A stretch of DNA of 41,847 nucleotides from JAAYJR01 sp964495655 (GTDB taxonomy: Bacteria > Bacteroidota > Bacteroidia > Bacteroidales > Prolixibacteraceae): the NCBI GenBank assembly GCA_964495655.1, contig CAZBWK010000025.1, forward strand, positions 1 to 41,847, in the 5' to 3' direction. Shown here in pieces: positions 1 through 9,201 of the stretch. The translations under genes were made by a program, and so were the position numbers. A model generated the notes under the pieces. It was not told the origin of the DNA and made no database searches. It saw only the letters and a program-made list of their open reading frames with translations. How positions within the stretch are numbered: the first letter of the stretch is position 1; every line of letters starts with the position of its first letter.

Positions 1-48
1 AAGAATGATTAAAATTTTCTTGTGAGAGTGAGGAACGAACGGTTCCAT

Positions 49-106
49 ATGTTCTTAAATTTTTAATTAGTTTATTTTCAAATAATTATAAAATTTTAAA
101 CAGATG
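49..106 (+). repeat. 58-bp repeated leader, copy A
   Basis: This AT-rich leader runs up to and includes the ATG of the ceramidase-like gene. It matches 24193-24250 at 57 of 58 positions with no gaps; the only difference is T/C at the eighth base. Similarity stops just after the start codon on one side, and the sequences upstream differ completely. A diverged third copy lies at 22266-22312. All three copies precede genes for exported proteins. The identity is seen directly; a shared expression role is inference. Confidence 0.85.
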
Positions 107-1426
107 AAACGACTCATAACAATTTTATTGATCCTGACCTTCTCACACTCTTTCAGTCAGCCGTCCGCGCAGGCAGCCGGCCCCACTGGAAAATTCAGGG
201 CAGCTGTAGTTAAAAAGAATATAACACCGGAAAAACCACAATGGCTCAGAGGTTATAATCCGAGGATCTCAACCGGTATACATGACAGTATCTACCACAG
301 GATAGTAGTACTTGACGACGGACATACCCGTTTTATACTGGCCTCTTCAGATATATGCACCTTTTCACCTGTCTTCTACGATGATGTTGCTTCAGAGATT
401 GAAAGCAGGTTCAACATTAACCCTCTCAACTTCTGGTGGTCGCTGACCCATACCCACTCCGCCCCGGAAGTGGCAACCGGCTATGGCTCGATTCTATATC
501 CTGTAATGGCAAACAGAAGGAAGCAGGCAGATGAACACGAAAAAGACCCTGCTTATACCCTGATGATGAAACAAAAGCTGCTCGATGGTATCGACGAAGC
601 GCTTAAAAGCCTGGTCCCGGCAAGGCTGGCCGTAACATGGGGATATTCGCAGGCTAATATCAACAGACGGGCGATTGATGCTGACAGCAAAGCATCGCTG
701 GGAATGAATCCTGATGGTCCGGTCGACAGGAAAATAGGAATATTAAAAATCAACCATGAAAAGGGAGAACCTCTTGCTGTTATAGCCAACTATCCTGTTC
801 ATGGTACGGTTATGGGCGGACAAAGCCAGGTTATAAGCGGGGATGCACCGGGAATAGTTGCAGAATATTTTGAGGAAAAAACCGGGGCGCCGTTACTATT
901 TATTAACGGCGCTGCAGGCAACATAGCCCCGATATACAGCGTATACCCAAATCCGCACGCAGGTCATCTGTCTCAGTTCAAAGTGCTTCTCGGAGATAAG
1001 ATACTCAATGCATGCAGACAGATCTCGCACGCAACTGCTGATGTTACCATAAGAACAGAAAGACTTATTGTAGAAACAAAACAACATCCCGCACTGGACC
1101 TGCCTGAGGATATGGGTAACTATTCACGAACCTCCGGTTCGGGAGAAAAACTGATCAGACTGCCCGTGCGGATCCTTCGTATTAATGAGGATGTAGCAAT
1201 CTGGAGTGCACCGGTTGAACTATTTTGCGAAATCTCCAACAACATCAGAAGCAGTTCGCCCTATCCCTATACCTTCTATTTTGGTTACACTAATGGTGTA
1301 ATGGGATACCTTGTATCTGAAAATGAATATCAGTATGGGGGTTATGAACCTGCTGTCTCTCCATTCACACCGCGTGCTGACAAAGATCTTACCAATGCAG
1401 TGATAACGTATCTAGAGGAAAAATGA
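104..1426 (+). CDS. Neutral/alkaline ceramidase-like secreted protein
   Basis: The 440-residue protein starts with a signal peptide (hydrophobic residues 4-20, likely cut near the AQA at 22-24). The body resembles the N-terminal domain of neutral/alkaline non-lysosomal ceramidases, which hydrolyse the amide bond of ceramide. It shows the metal-binding THTHSAPE motif near residue 114 and the NGAAGNIAP segment that matches the NxGDVSPN region of true ceramidases. It is shorter than classical neutral ceramidases (about 650 residues) and lacks their C-terminal immunoglobulin-like domain, so the substrate may be another lipid amide. It is followed after 23 bp by the deacetylase/GH3 gene, probably in one transcript. 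The leader is the repeated 58-bp element. Confidence 0.8.
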   Translation: MKRLITILLILTFSHSFSQPSAQAAGPTGKFRAAVVKKNITPEKPQWLRGYNPRISTGIHDSIYHRIVVLDDGHTRFILASSDICTFSPVFYDDVASEIESRFNINPLNFWWSLTHTHSAPEVATGYGSILYPVMANRRKQADEHEKDPAYTLMMKQKLLDGIDEALKSLVPARLAVTWGYSQANINRRAIDADSKASLGMNPDGPVDRKIGILKINHEKGEPLAVIANYPVHGTVMGGQSQVISGDAPGIVAEYFEEKTGAPLLFINGAAGNIAPIYSVYPNPHAGHLSQFKVLLGDKILNACRQISHATADVTIRTERLIVETKQHPALDLPEDMGNYSRTSGSGEKLIRLPVRILRINEDVAIWSAPVELFCEISNNIRSSSPYPYTFYFGYTNGVMGYLVSENEYQYGGYEPAVSPFTPRADKDLTNAVITYLEEK

Positions 1427-1449
1427 AATAACCAAATAATCAATCAAAT

Positions 1450-4400
1450 ATGAACCTATATAAAAACCTGACAGTCATTTTAGCAGCTGCCTGTTACTTG
1501 ATGATCATAATCCCTGGCCAGGCATCAGTCATAAAAACATCTGCGGTAAAACAGTCATGCGCAACTGATATAAAAATGCACCCCGCTGAAAAGGATAGCC
1601 AAAATGTGGGTTTCATATGGCCGGAAGGAATAAAGGCCGGAGTGAGTCTTACCTTTGATGATGCCCGGTTGTCACAAATTGACAAAGGAATACCGCTGCT
1701 TGACAAACATGGAGTAAAGGCAACCTTTTATGTATCACCCTTACAGATGATGAAAAGAATTGAGAAGTGGAAAGAAGCAGTAGCCAATGGCCACGAAATT
1801 GGCAATCATTCACTTACTCATCCCTGCTCAGGAAATTTCCCCTTTGCCAGAAATAATGCCCTGGAAAATTATACCCTTGAAGAAATACAAATGGAACTTG
1901 ATTCTGCCGGCAGGTTTATCAGAAAAAATGCAGGTATAACCCCTGTCTCTTTTGCCTACCCTTGTGGTCAGACCTTTGCAGGCAGAGGCTTGTACCTGAA
2001 GAGCTATATTCCACTGGTAGCTGCATCATTTGAATCAGGCCGGCTATGGATGAGTGAAGGCCCAAATGATCCTGAATATAGTGATTTACACCAGCTCTAC
2101 GGCGTTGAACTCGACGGCAAAAGCTTTAAAGAGGCGCTGGTACTTATTCAAAAAGCAGCAGAGAACGGACAATGGCTGATATTTGCAGGCCATGAAACTG
2201 ACTATGAAGGGAAAAGACAGACAACTCTGCTTTCAACTCTGGATTCAATCTGCATATATGCTACTGATCCTGCTAACGGCATCTGGATTGATAATGTTCA
2301 TAACGTAGCATCATACATTAAACAGAAAAGAGGGGAAAAACCGTTTTCAGCACTTCCTTTATATAAAAATCCGGCTTACCCGGTGGACAGGCGGGTTGAA
2401 GACCTTCTCTCAAGAATGACAATCGAAGAAAAGACAGGGCAGCTAAATGCTCCTGTCCCTTACAAAATGTCGAGTGAACCAAACGGCAGAATTGATGCCT
2501 GCCGAAAATTTGCAGCAGGAAATCTGCTGGAGGGAATCGGTCCGGCAGGAGGCTTCTGGGCGCCGGCGAGAATGTTCAATGAAGGAGCCGGGGCTCAGGC
2601 CGGGTTTCTGAACGAGCTTCAAAAGATAGCCACAGAAAATACCAGATTGCAAATACCCCTGCTTTTTTTTGAGGAGGGTACACACGGACTAATGACTGCC
2701 GGGGGTACTATCTTTCCCGAGGGGATGGCTCTTGGCAGCGCCTGGAACAATAAAATGATAAGTGATGTATATGCAACTGCAGCAAGAGAAGCAAGGACAA
2801 GAGGCGTGCATTTTCTGGGTACTCTGGTAATTGAACCTGTCAGAGATCCCAGGCTCGGAAGAAATGAAGAAGGGTACAGCGAAGATCCTTATCTCTGCTC
2901 ACAAATAGCAGAGGCTATAGTGACGGGAATGCAGGGTAATGATATTTCTGCAAATGATAAAGCTATAGCATTGCTATGCCACTTCCCCGGACAGTCTGAA
3001 CCGGTCAGTGGCCTCGAAAGAGGCGAAATGGAAATTTCAGAAAGAAAGCTGAGAGAGGTTTTCCTGAAGCCCTGGATATCAGGAATAAAAAAATGCGGAG
3101 CGCTGGGTGTAATGGCAACCTATCCCGCAATTGACAGGGAATCTGCTCACGGGTCGGAAAAGCTGCTGACCAAAATTCTCCGCGAAGAACTGAACTTCCG
3201 GGGATTGGTAATGAGCGAAGGAGCCGGATTGGGGATCCTTATCTATGAACAAATAGTCTCAGACATGAAAGAGGCTGGCGAACTGTGCCTGAAAGCCGGG
3301 GTTGATGTCAGTATATGGTTTGAAGACGGATACCTGCAATCACTTAAGGAAAACTTAAATGAAGGGAAAGTGTCTGTCGAAACAATCGACAGGGCAGTCA
3401 GAAGAATACTGAAAGTCAAATTTATGCTGGGATTGTTTGAAAATCCTTATGTTGATGTTGAACAGGCAGTCAGGGAAAGCAATACAGATCAAAACCGTAA
3501 ACTGGCTCTTGAGTCAGCCCGCGAAGGTATAGTTCTTTTAAAAAATGAAAAAAACCTGCTTCCCCTTTCGAAAAATATTAGATCAGTTGCAGTGATCGGA
3601 CCAAATGCCGACAATGAAATAAACCAGCTGGGTGATTACACACATACTCCTATAATTCAGGACATCATAACTCCCCTGGAGGGGATCAGAAACAAAGTAT
3701 CGTCGGATACCAGAGTTACATTTGTTCAGGGTTGTAATATTATTGATGATGATCTTAATGAAATAGAAGAAGCAGTGGCAGCAGCAAAAAATGCTGATGT
3801 TGCAATTATTGTAGCAGGCGAAAGTCACAGTGGCAAAAAAACCAACGGAGAGGGCTTTGATGTTGCCAGCCTCGACCTGACGGGAAAGCAGGAAGAGTTG
3901 ATCAGGGCAGTTCATAAAACCGGCACTCCGGCAGTTGTTGTCCTGATCAACGGAAGGCCTTTGTCAATAAGGTGGACAGCCGAAAATATACCTGCCGTTG
4001 TTGAAGCATGGAACTGCGGAGAGCAGGGGGGTAATGCAATTGCCGATGTGCTGTTTGGTGACTATAATCCATCCGGGAAGCTGCCGGTAACAGTTCCCCG
4101 TCATGTTGGACAGCTCCCTGTTTATTACAACCACATGCCTTCAAAAGAGTACTGGATCAGTCAAAGGGGCGGTTATGCAGACATGCCTGCCACACCGTTG
4201 TGGGAGTTTGGTTACGGATTGAGCTATACAACATTTGAATACAGCAACCTGAATATCAGTCCGGCAGTCACTGGCAGTTCAGGTGAGATCACTGTAAGCC
4301 TTGATATCCGGAATAACGGAAGCAGATCAGGCCATGAAGTTATACAGTTATACCTTAACGATATGATCAGCTCAGTCACATCACCCGTAAAAGAGCTTAA

Positions 4401-4584
4401 AGGGTTTCAAAAAGTATTCCTCAATCCCGGTGAGAAGACAAAAGTACATTTCCTGCTGACACCTGAGCATACTGCACTTCTGGACAAAAATATGCAGTGG
4501 GTCACAGAACCGGGCCGGTTTGAAGTTATGGTTGGCAGTTCGTCAAAAGACATCAGGCTCACCGGCTATTTTGATATACAATAA
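1450..4584 (+). CDS. Secreted polysaccharide deacetylase (CE4)-GH3 beta-glucosidase fusion
   Basis: The 1044-residue two-enzyme protein begins with a signal peptide (about residues 1-25). Residues 60-290 form a NodB/CE4 deacetylase domain with TFDD (Asp70, Asp71), the metal-binding HSLTH (His120, His124), AYPCG (170-173) and a late FAGHETD segment. Residues 304 to the end form a GH3 enzyme: N-terminal barrel, (alpha/beta)6 sandwich and C-terminal fibronectin-III-like domain (WEFGYGLSYT followed by a beta-rich tail). Two key GH3 positions differ from the canonical family: the KHF motif reads CHF (510-512), and the SDW/SDY nucleophile segment reads MSEGAG, putting Glu590 where Asp is expected. 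The protein may belong to a divergent GH3 subfamily with a different glycan substrate. It lies 23 bp after the ceramidase-like gene. Confidence 0.88.
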   Translation: MNLYKNLTVILAAACYLMIIIPGQASVIKTSAVKQSCATDIKMHPAEKDSQNVGFIWPEGIKAGVSLTFDDARLSQIDKGIPLLDKHGVKATFYVSPLQMMKRIEKWKEAVANGHEIGNHSLTHPCSGNFPFARNNALENYTLEEIQMELDSAGRFIRKNAGITPVSFAYPCGQTFAGRGLYLKSYIPLVAASFESGRLWMSEGPNDPEYSDLHQLYGVELDGKSFKEALVLIQKAAENGQWLIFAGHETDYEGKRQTTLLSTLDSICIYATDPANGIWIDNVHNVASYIKQKRGEKPFSALPLYKNPAYPVDRRVEDLLSRMTIEEKTGQLNAPVPYKMSSEPNGRIDACRKFAAGNLLEGIGPAGGFWAPARMFNEGAGAQAGFLNELQKIATENTRLQIPLLFFEEGTHGLMTAGGTIFPEGMALGSAWNNKMISDVYATAAREARTRGVHFLGTLVIEPVRDPRLGRNEEGYSEDPYLCSQIAEAIVTGMQGNDISANDKAIALLCHFPGQSEPVSGLERGEMEISERKLREVFLKPWISGIKKCGALGVMATYPAIDRESAHGSEKLLTKILREELNFRGLVMSEGAGLGILIYEQIVSDMKEAGELCLKAGVDVSIWFEDGYLQSLKENLNEGKVSVETIDRAVRRILKVKFMLGLFENPYVDVEQAVRESNTDQNRKLALESAREGIVLLKNEKNLLPLSKNIRSVAVIGPNADNEINQLGDYTHTPIIQDIITPLEGIRNKVSSDTRVTFVQGCNIIDDDLNEIEEAVAAAKNADVAIIVAGESHSGKKTNGEGFDVASLDLTGKQEELIRAVHKTGTPAVVVLINGRPLSIRWTAENIPAVVEAWNCGEQGGNAIADVLFGDYNPSGKLPVTVPRHVGQLPVYYNHMPSKEYWISQRGGYADMPATPLWEFGYGLSYTTFEYSNLNISPAVTGSSGEITVSLDIRNNGSRSGHEVIQLYLNDMISSVTSPVKELKGFQKVFLNPGEKTKVHFLLTPEHTALLDKNMQWVTEPGRFEVMVGSSSKDIRLTGYFDIQ

Positions 4585-4604
4585 AAAATTCAGGGTTAAT
4601 TATA

Positions 4605-4628
4605 AGGGGCAGCTTTCAGGCTGCCCTT
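4605..4628 (+). terminator. Hairpin after the GH3 gene
   Basis: A GGGCAGC/GCTGCCC stem of 7 bp around a TTTCAG loop extends by a G-T and an A-T pair. It lies 21 bases after the GH3 stop. The following sequence is only moderately T-rich, so it may be a weak or factor-assisted terminator separating this unit from the next gene, which has its own promoter. Confidence 0.55.
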
Positions 4629-4681
4629 AATTCAGTATAGAAGTTCATTTTTACCAGGCTCACATATTCTGAAATGTATTT

Positions 4682-4715
4682 TTTTGGTTATCTTGTCAAT
4701 CTATTGCTATATTTG
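4682..4715 (+). promoter_or_regulatory. Bacteroidetes-type promoter for the TIM-barrel gene
   Basis: A TTTTG box at 4682-4686 is followed after 21 bases by TATATTTG at 4708-4715. This fits the phylum consensus of TTTG at about -33 and TAnnTTTG at about -7. The predicted start lies near 4722, leaving a short leader of about 20 bases before the ATG at 4741. Confidence 0.6.
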
Positions 4716-4740
4716 ATATATCTATTTAAAATAATTTATC

Positions 4741-5631
4741 ATGGACAGACGCAAATTTGTAAAAAACACACTATTAGGTTCAATGGCTGTATCAGCAGGG
4801 CCGGCATTCGGACTTACAGGTAAACTCCCTGCCAGGGATTATAAGATTGGTATCATGTGGGGTACTATCGGAACAGGCAATACTATTGCGGAAAAATTCC
4901 AGCACTCCAAAGCGGCTGGTTTTAACGGAGTGCAGGTTAACAGTCATCTCGACAGAAATGAAGTAGTAAAAGCAAGCAAAGCCACAGGGTTACCTGTTTC
5001 AAGCGTTTGTGATTCAAAACACTGGGAATGGTTATTGTCATCTCCGGATAAAACAGTAAGGGATAAAGGAAGGGAAGCCCTTGAATTATCTCTCGAAGAT
5101 GCCAAATTTTACGGAACCGATACTGTTCTGCTGGTCCCCGGCAAGGTTGATGAATCAGTAAGCTATGATGACTGCTGGAATCGAACTACCGAAGAGATAA
5201 AAAAAGTAGTGCCGCTGGCAGAAAAACTGAAAGTAAATATTGCTATAGAAAATGTGTGGAATAATTTCCTCCTGAGCCCTGTTGAGGCTATCCAATATAT
5301 GGATCAGTTCAAGAGCCGTTATGTTAAGTTTTACTTTGACTGTGGAAATATTTTGGTTTACGGATGGCCGGAACAGTGGATCAGAATCCTTGGCAACCGT
5401 ATTGCACGTGTCCATATCAAAGAATTCGATATGGAGGCTGCAAACAGCAAGGGTAAAAGAGCAGGCTTCAATGTTGACCTCGGTGAAGGAAGTGTTAACT
5501 GGCCTGCAGTGATGAAAGCGCTCGATGATACAGGTTATGACAGCTGGCTTACACTCGAACAACGCGGGGGGGGAAGTCATGAAGGACTGAAAGATCTGGT
5601 TGAAAGGACAAAAAAGATCATAAAAAGCTAA
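4741..5631 (+). CDS. Exported sugar phosphate isomerase/epimerase-like TIM barrel
   Basis: The 296-residue protein opens with a twin-arginine-like signal (DRRKFVKNTLLGSMAVSAGPA), so it is probably exported folded to the periplasm. The rest is an AP-endonuclease-2/xylose-isomerase-like TIM barrel. Metal-ligand and substrate positions typical of the family are visible as IAIENVWNNF (about 161-170), FDCGN (about 199-203), VHIKEFD and the final LTLEQRGG. Such proteins epimerise or isomerise ketoses or inositol derivatives, and the exact substrate cannot be read from sequence. It has its own promoter and sits beside a ceramidase-like protein and a CE4-GH3 enzyme, which fits periplasmic carbohydrate processing. 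A second Tat-signal barrel of the same fold is at 28754-29755. Confidence 0.82.
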   Translation: MDRRKFVKNTLLGSMAVSAGPAFGLTGKLPARDYKIGIMWGTIGTGNTIAEKFQHSKAAGFNGVQVNSHLDRNEVVKASKATGLPVSSVCDSKHWEWLLSSPDKTVRDKGREALELSLEDAKFYGTDTVLLVPGKVDESVSYDDCWNRTTEEIKKVVPLAEKLKVNIAIENVWNNFLLSPVEAIQYMDQFKSRYVKFYFDCGNILVYGWPEQWIRILGNRIARVHIKEFDMEAANSKGKRAGFNVDLGEGSVNWPAVMKALDDTGYDSWLTLEQRGGGSHEGLKDLVERTKKIIKS

Positions 5632-5648
5632 AAAAATAACTTAGATAT

Positions 5649-6434
5649 ATGTGTGGCCGTTTTGTTCAGGTGATCGATATTGAACTTTTCATTAAACGGT
5701 TCGGTGTTAAAGAGCCGGCTCAGATCAATTTAAAAGACAACTATAACATCTCAGCCGGCGATATGGCTTATGTCATAACAAACGACAAACCGGAAGAACT
5801 GCAGGAGTTCCGGTTCGGACTTACACCTCACTGGGCAAAAAAGCAGATGTACCTGATAAATGCCAGGTCCGAAGGAGATAATAATCCCGACGATGATCCC
5901 TCCTATTCAGGGCCAATGGGGATCATCAACAAACCGTCATTCAGGGTTCCTGTCAGGTCAAAGCGTTGCCTGGTAATCGCAAACGGATATTTTGAAGGCC
6001 CTCGTAAAGAGCGGCTGAACAAGCCATTCTTTATTTCGAAAAAAAAGCTCGAAGTATTTACTTTTGCAGGAATATGGGATACATGGATCAATAATGATAC
6101 ATCGGAAGTAGTAAACTCATTTTCAATTATTACTACTGTTGCCAATCCGCTGACCCGGCATATAGGTCACCACAGGTCACCCGTCATACTTGACAAAAAA
6201 GATGAAGCCCGTTGGCTCAATGATGATCTTCCTGCAGAGGAAGTGTCAAAATTATTAAAACCTTATGCAGGAGATGAATTCAGCGCTGTTGCAGTGTCAG
6301 TAAGGATCAAAGACCCCAAAAACAAAGGAAGTGATCTGATAATACCTGTTGAAAAAAGCAGCAGCATTGAATTCGACTCAGTTGTTAAAAAAGAGCTTAG
6401 GCTTGAAGGGATGGGAAGGAACAAAAGGGAATAA
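5649..6434 (+). CDS. SRAP-family abasic-site DNA-protein crosslink protein (YedK/HMCES-like)
   Basis: This 261-residue protein starts MCGRF, the family hallmark: after removal of Met1, Cys2 forms a thiazolidine link to abasic sites in single-stranded DNA. Other conserved elements are LINARSE (Asn), GYFEG in place of the usual GFYEW near the catalytic Glu, and GHHRSPVIL, whose His matches the catalytic His of the HDRMPVIL motif. The start is fixed by the need for Cys at position 2. It lies only 17 bp after the TIM-barrel gene on the same strand and may be co-transcribed. It is somewhat longer than E. coli YedK (222 residues) because of a C-terminal tail. Confidence 0.92.
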   Translation: MCGRFVQVIDIELFIKRFGVKEPAQINLKDNYNISAGDMAYVITNDKPEELQEFRFGLTPHWAKKQMYLINARSEGDNNPDDDPSYSGPMGIINKPSFRVPVRSKRCLVIANGYFEGPRKERLNKPFFISKKKLEVFTFAGIWDTWINNDTSEVVNSFSIITTVANPLTRHIGHHRSPVILDKKDEARWLNDDLPAEEVSKLLKPYAGDEFSAVAVSVRIKDPKNKGSDLIIPVEKSSSIEFDSVVKKELRLEGMGRNKRE

Positions 6435-6465
6435 CCAGGTTATAACCTATGCATCCGGAGAGGTG

Positions 6466-7047
6466 TCAGTTCCTTTCTTCCGAGAACTTCCTGCCCTCAA
6501 GAAACGCCTTCACATTTGAATCAACTATGTCACGCCTTTTCGATTTAAAGACATCTTCTATACCCCTGATAATAATTTCACTGCCAATATTAATAAAAGG
6601 AGAGGCTGCCCCCAGCATTACCATGTTAGAAGCCTTTGGATTTCCTATATCTTTTGCTATTTGATCAGCATTGATCATGACTATCCTGATTTTATCCGTA
6701 ATCTCATCGAAAAATTTTTGCACATCAGGATAGTTTGAAATATTCCTGAACTCAACGGTATTAGTCACCAGGCTCCCCTCCTCTGATAAATAAGGCAGAT
6801 ACCTGAGAGATTCAAGTGGTTCAACCGACAGGATTAGATCTGCTTTCCCCAGGGGGATAAGGTCAGAATAAACAGGAGTGTCAGAAATTCTCAGATGAGA
6901 GACCACGGCCCCGCCCCTCTGGCTCATACCATGTGTTTCAGCTTGTTTAAGATAATAATCCTCATTAAGAGCAGCTGCTCCCAGGGCAGCTGCGATAGTG
7001 AGTATTCCCTGTCCGCCCACTCCGGCTAATATTATATCTGTCTTCAT
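6466..7047 (-). CDS. iorB: Indolepyruvate oxidoreductase subunit beta
   Basis: The 193-residue beta (gamma-domain) subunit of indolepyruvate:ferredoxin oxidoreductase has ILAGVGGQGIL directly after the start, ETHGMSQRGGAVVSHLR in the middle and the family fold throughout. With IorA it oxidatively decarboxylates aryl pyruvates to aryl-acetyl-CoA while reducing ferredoxin. The chosen ATG (7047-7045) overlaps the iorA stop by one base (TGATG), which implies translational coupling. A longer frame from 7104 would run inside iorA and add an unlikely Lys/Arg-rich extension. The gene is convergent with the SRAP gene. Confidence 0.93.
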   Translation of the reverse strand: MKTDIILAGVGGQGILTIAAALGAAALNEDYYLKQAETHGMSQRGGAVVSHLRISDTPVYSDLIPLGKADLILSVEPLESLRYLPYLSEEGSLVTNTVEFRNISNYPDVQKFFDEITDKIRIVMINADQIAKDIGNPKASNMVMLGAASPFINIGSEIIIRGIEDVFKSKRRDIVDSNVKAFLEGRKFSEERN

Positions 7048-8657
7048 CAATGTTTTCCTTTTTTTCTGTTTAACTTCTTTATTCTTGCCGCGCGCTGAAC
7101 ACATTCACGCTTTCCTATCATTACCGAAACACCCTCATAAGCCATCTCCTCCTTTATTATATTCACGATCTGGCCATGATTCTTTTTCAACGGGATAAAG
7201 ACCCTGATATGATCAGGATCAACACCAACTCCCCGGCAAATATTCTCAATACGTCCCTCTGCAGATGACTTCTGTCCTCCAGTCATTGCTACAGCTTCAT
7301 TATCAACAATAATTATATTAACATTACTCTTCTCGCTGACACAGTCAAGCAGTCCGGTGATACCAGAGTGTGTAAATGTTGAATCACCAATAACGGCAAA
7401 CACAGGCTCCATACCTGCATCAGCGGCTCCTTTAGCCATGGTAATTGATGCTCCCATATCCACACAAGTATTAATGGAATTATAGGGAGGCAGGGCGCCA
7501 AGAGTATAACAACCGATATCGGAGAACACCCTTCCATCTCCAACCTCCCGGATGATCTCATTAAGCGCTAAGTAAGTATCAACATGTCCGCATCCTGCAC
7601 ATAGTGAGGGGGGACGGTTAGGGAGGCTGAAAGGGCCGCTGCTGGTGACTGCTTTCTTAATCCCCAATGCCCTGGCAAGATGATCGGGATTCAGCTCACC
7701 TTTTCTGGGCAAAGTGCCGTCGAGGCGTCCGTTAACAACTTTCCCCTTATCGAAAAAGTCTTTTAATAACTCCTCTGCAATCGGGTAACCCTCTTCAACA
7801 ACCAGTAATCTGTCACACTCATCTTCGAGCCTTCGAAGCAAGCTTACAGGCAAAGGATATTGCGAAACCTTCACTACGGGCCACGGACATTTACCTCCGG
7901 AAAAGTTCTCAAGCAGGTAATTTATGGCAATGCCGCAGCATACTATCCCAAGACTTTTATCATTACCATCAAGGTAAGAGTTATATTTCGACTCATCTGC
8001 CATCTGCTGTATTGTCTCCTGTTTTTCGAGCAATTCCTGATAATATATCCTGCCATAAGCCGGAAGAAGCATAAACTGCTTCAAATTATCAGGAAGCCTA
8101 ATCTGCTTCTCTTCCAGAAGTGGTTTTTGTAACACACCTGAACGCGAATGTGCCAGTCGCGTCGGAATTCTGATCATGACCGGCAGTTTTAATTTCTCTG
8201 ACAGATCGAATGCCTCATAGGTCATATCGTATGCTTCCTGCTGAGAGGAGGGTTCAAAAACAGGTATCATGGCAAATTTCCCATAATAACGGGAGTCCTG
8301 TTCATTCTGGGATGAATGCTGTGAAGGATCATCGGCAACAGTGACGACCAGTCCGCCGTTCACCCCGGTAACAGAAGCATTCATAAACACATCAGCGGCA
8401 ACATTAAGCCCCACATGCTTCATACAGGCCATTGACCGCTTTCCTGCATATGACATCCCCAGGGCCGCCTCCATTGCTGTTTTTTCATTCACTGACCAAT
8501 CACGGTGAATATCTCTTTCAACAGCTGCGGGATTATCCTGAATAAATTCAGTGATCTCTGTCGAAGGTGTTCCCGGATAGGCATAAACACCTGATATACC
8601 CGCATCAATTGCTGCCTGTCCTATTGCTTCAACTCCTAAAAATAAATTTCTGTGCAT
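7047..8657 (-). CDS. iorA: Indolepyruvate oxidoreductase subunit alpha, without ferredoxin domain
   Basis: The alpha subunit is read here as 536 residues from the ATG at 8657; an upstream ATG at 8684 would add nine residues. The start MHRNLFLGVEAIGQ fits the family. The N-terminal pyrimidine domain (GVYAYPGTPSTEI) is followed by a transketolase-like middle. The TPP domain has PSLCAGCGH, then GDSTFTHSG and DNEAVAMTGGQ for diphosphate and magnesium binding. Classical IorA ends with a 2[4Fe-4S] ferredoxin domain. Here the C-terminus has only one Cys after the TPP domain, so electrons must leave through another partner or a different cluster. It is the first gene of the iorAB pair. Confidence 0.92.
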   Translation of the reverse strand: MHRNLFLGVEAIGQAAIDAGISGVYAYPGTPSTEITEFIQDNPAAVERDIHRDWSVNEKTAMEAALGMSYAGKRSMACMKHVGLNVAADVFMNASVTGVNGGLVVTVADDPSQHSSQNEQDSRYYGKFAMIPVFEPSSQQEAYDMTYEAFDLSEKLKLPVMIRIPTRLAHSRSGVLQKPLLEEKQIRLPDNLKQFMLLPAYGRIYYQELLEKQETIQQMADESKYNSYLDGNDKSLGIVCCGIAINYLLENFSGGKCPWPVVKVSQYPLPVSLLRRLEDECDRLLVVEEGYPIAEELLKDFFDKGKVVNGRLDGTLPRKGELNPDHLARALGIKKAVTSSGPFSLPNRPPSLCAGCGHVDTYLALNEIIREVGDGRVFSDIGCYTLGALPPYNSINTCVDMGASITMAKGAADAGMEPVFAVIGDSTFTHSGITGLLDCVSEKSNVNIIIVDNEAVAMTGGQKSSAEGRIENICRGVGVDPDHIRVFIPLKKNHGQIVNIIKEEMAYEGVSVMIGKRECVQRAARIKKLNRKKGKH

Positions 8658-8790
8658 CGTATGTTCAAATTTTCCGGGTTGCAAAATAGTCTTTATCCGG
8701 ATTCAAAAAAAATATCTTTTCTCAGTTCACTTCTGAAAATTAATTGTTAACAGGTAATTAATTTTTGCACTGGTAAATTCTGAACAGAGA

Positions 8791-9201
8791 CTAACTATAG
8801 ATTGTCAGTACCAGTCTCCTGCCTGAGGCATAATTGCGGAATTCACAAAAATAGATCCCCTGCCAGACGCCGAGGTTAAGACGATGGTTTGTGACAGGAA
8901 CAGTGATCTCTGAACCTATAACGGACGACTTCAAATGGGCAGGCATATCATCACTGCCCTCAATGGTATGAATATATACCGGATCATTCTCTGGTATCAG
9001 CTTATTTATAAATGATTCAAAATCAATGCGTACATCAGGATCAGCATTTTCATTCAGCGTAATTCCCGCAGAAGTGTGCTTTACCAGGATATGTAATAAA
9101 CCTTTTTCAGGAAGCGCTGGCAGTTCCTGTAAAATATGTGAAGTTATAAGATGATAACCTCTTCTGAAGCGCGGTAGTACTATTTCGGTCTGCTGTATCA
9201 T
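8791..9201 (-). CDS. YjbQ/UPF0047 family protein (secondary thiamine-phosphate synthase fold)
   Basis: The 136-residue protein matches the YjbQ family over its full length: an early VKHTSAGITLNENADP motif with conserved His and Asn, EGSDDMPAHLKSS in the middle and GVWQGIYFCEFR near the end. Family members show weak thiamine-phosphate synthase activity, but the physiological role is not settled. The conserved His/Asn cluster is compatible with metal binding. It stands alone on the minus strand, about 190 bp downstream of the radical SAM gene. No promoter could be assigned with confidence. Confidence 0.9.
   Translation of the reverse strand: MIQQTEIVLPRFRRGYHLITSHILQELPALPEKGLLHILVKHTSAGITLNENADPDVRIDFESFINKLIPENDPVYIHTIEGSDDMPAHLKSSVIGSEITVPVTNHRLNLGVWQGIYFCEFRNYASGRRLVLTIYS

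Noticed and set aside
32..46. Small hairpin GGAAC/GTTCC before the first gene
   Set aside because: The stem is five base pairs with no T-tract, and the sequence to its left is outside the window.
5155..5580. A 141-residue minus-strand frame opposite the first TIM-barrel gene
   Set aside because: The sense strand encodes a clear conserved protein and the antisense frame shows no recognisable domain.
6437..6448. Perfect 12-bp palindrome AGGTTATAACCT between convergent genes
   Set aside because: It is short, has no T-tract or second copy in the window that I noticed, and lies between two gene ends where a weak terminator or chance suffices.
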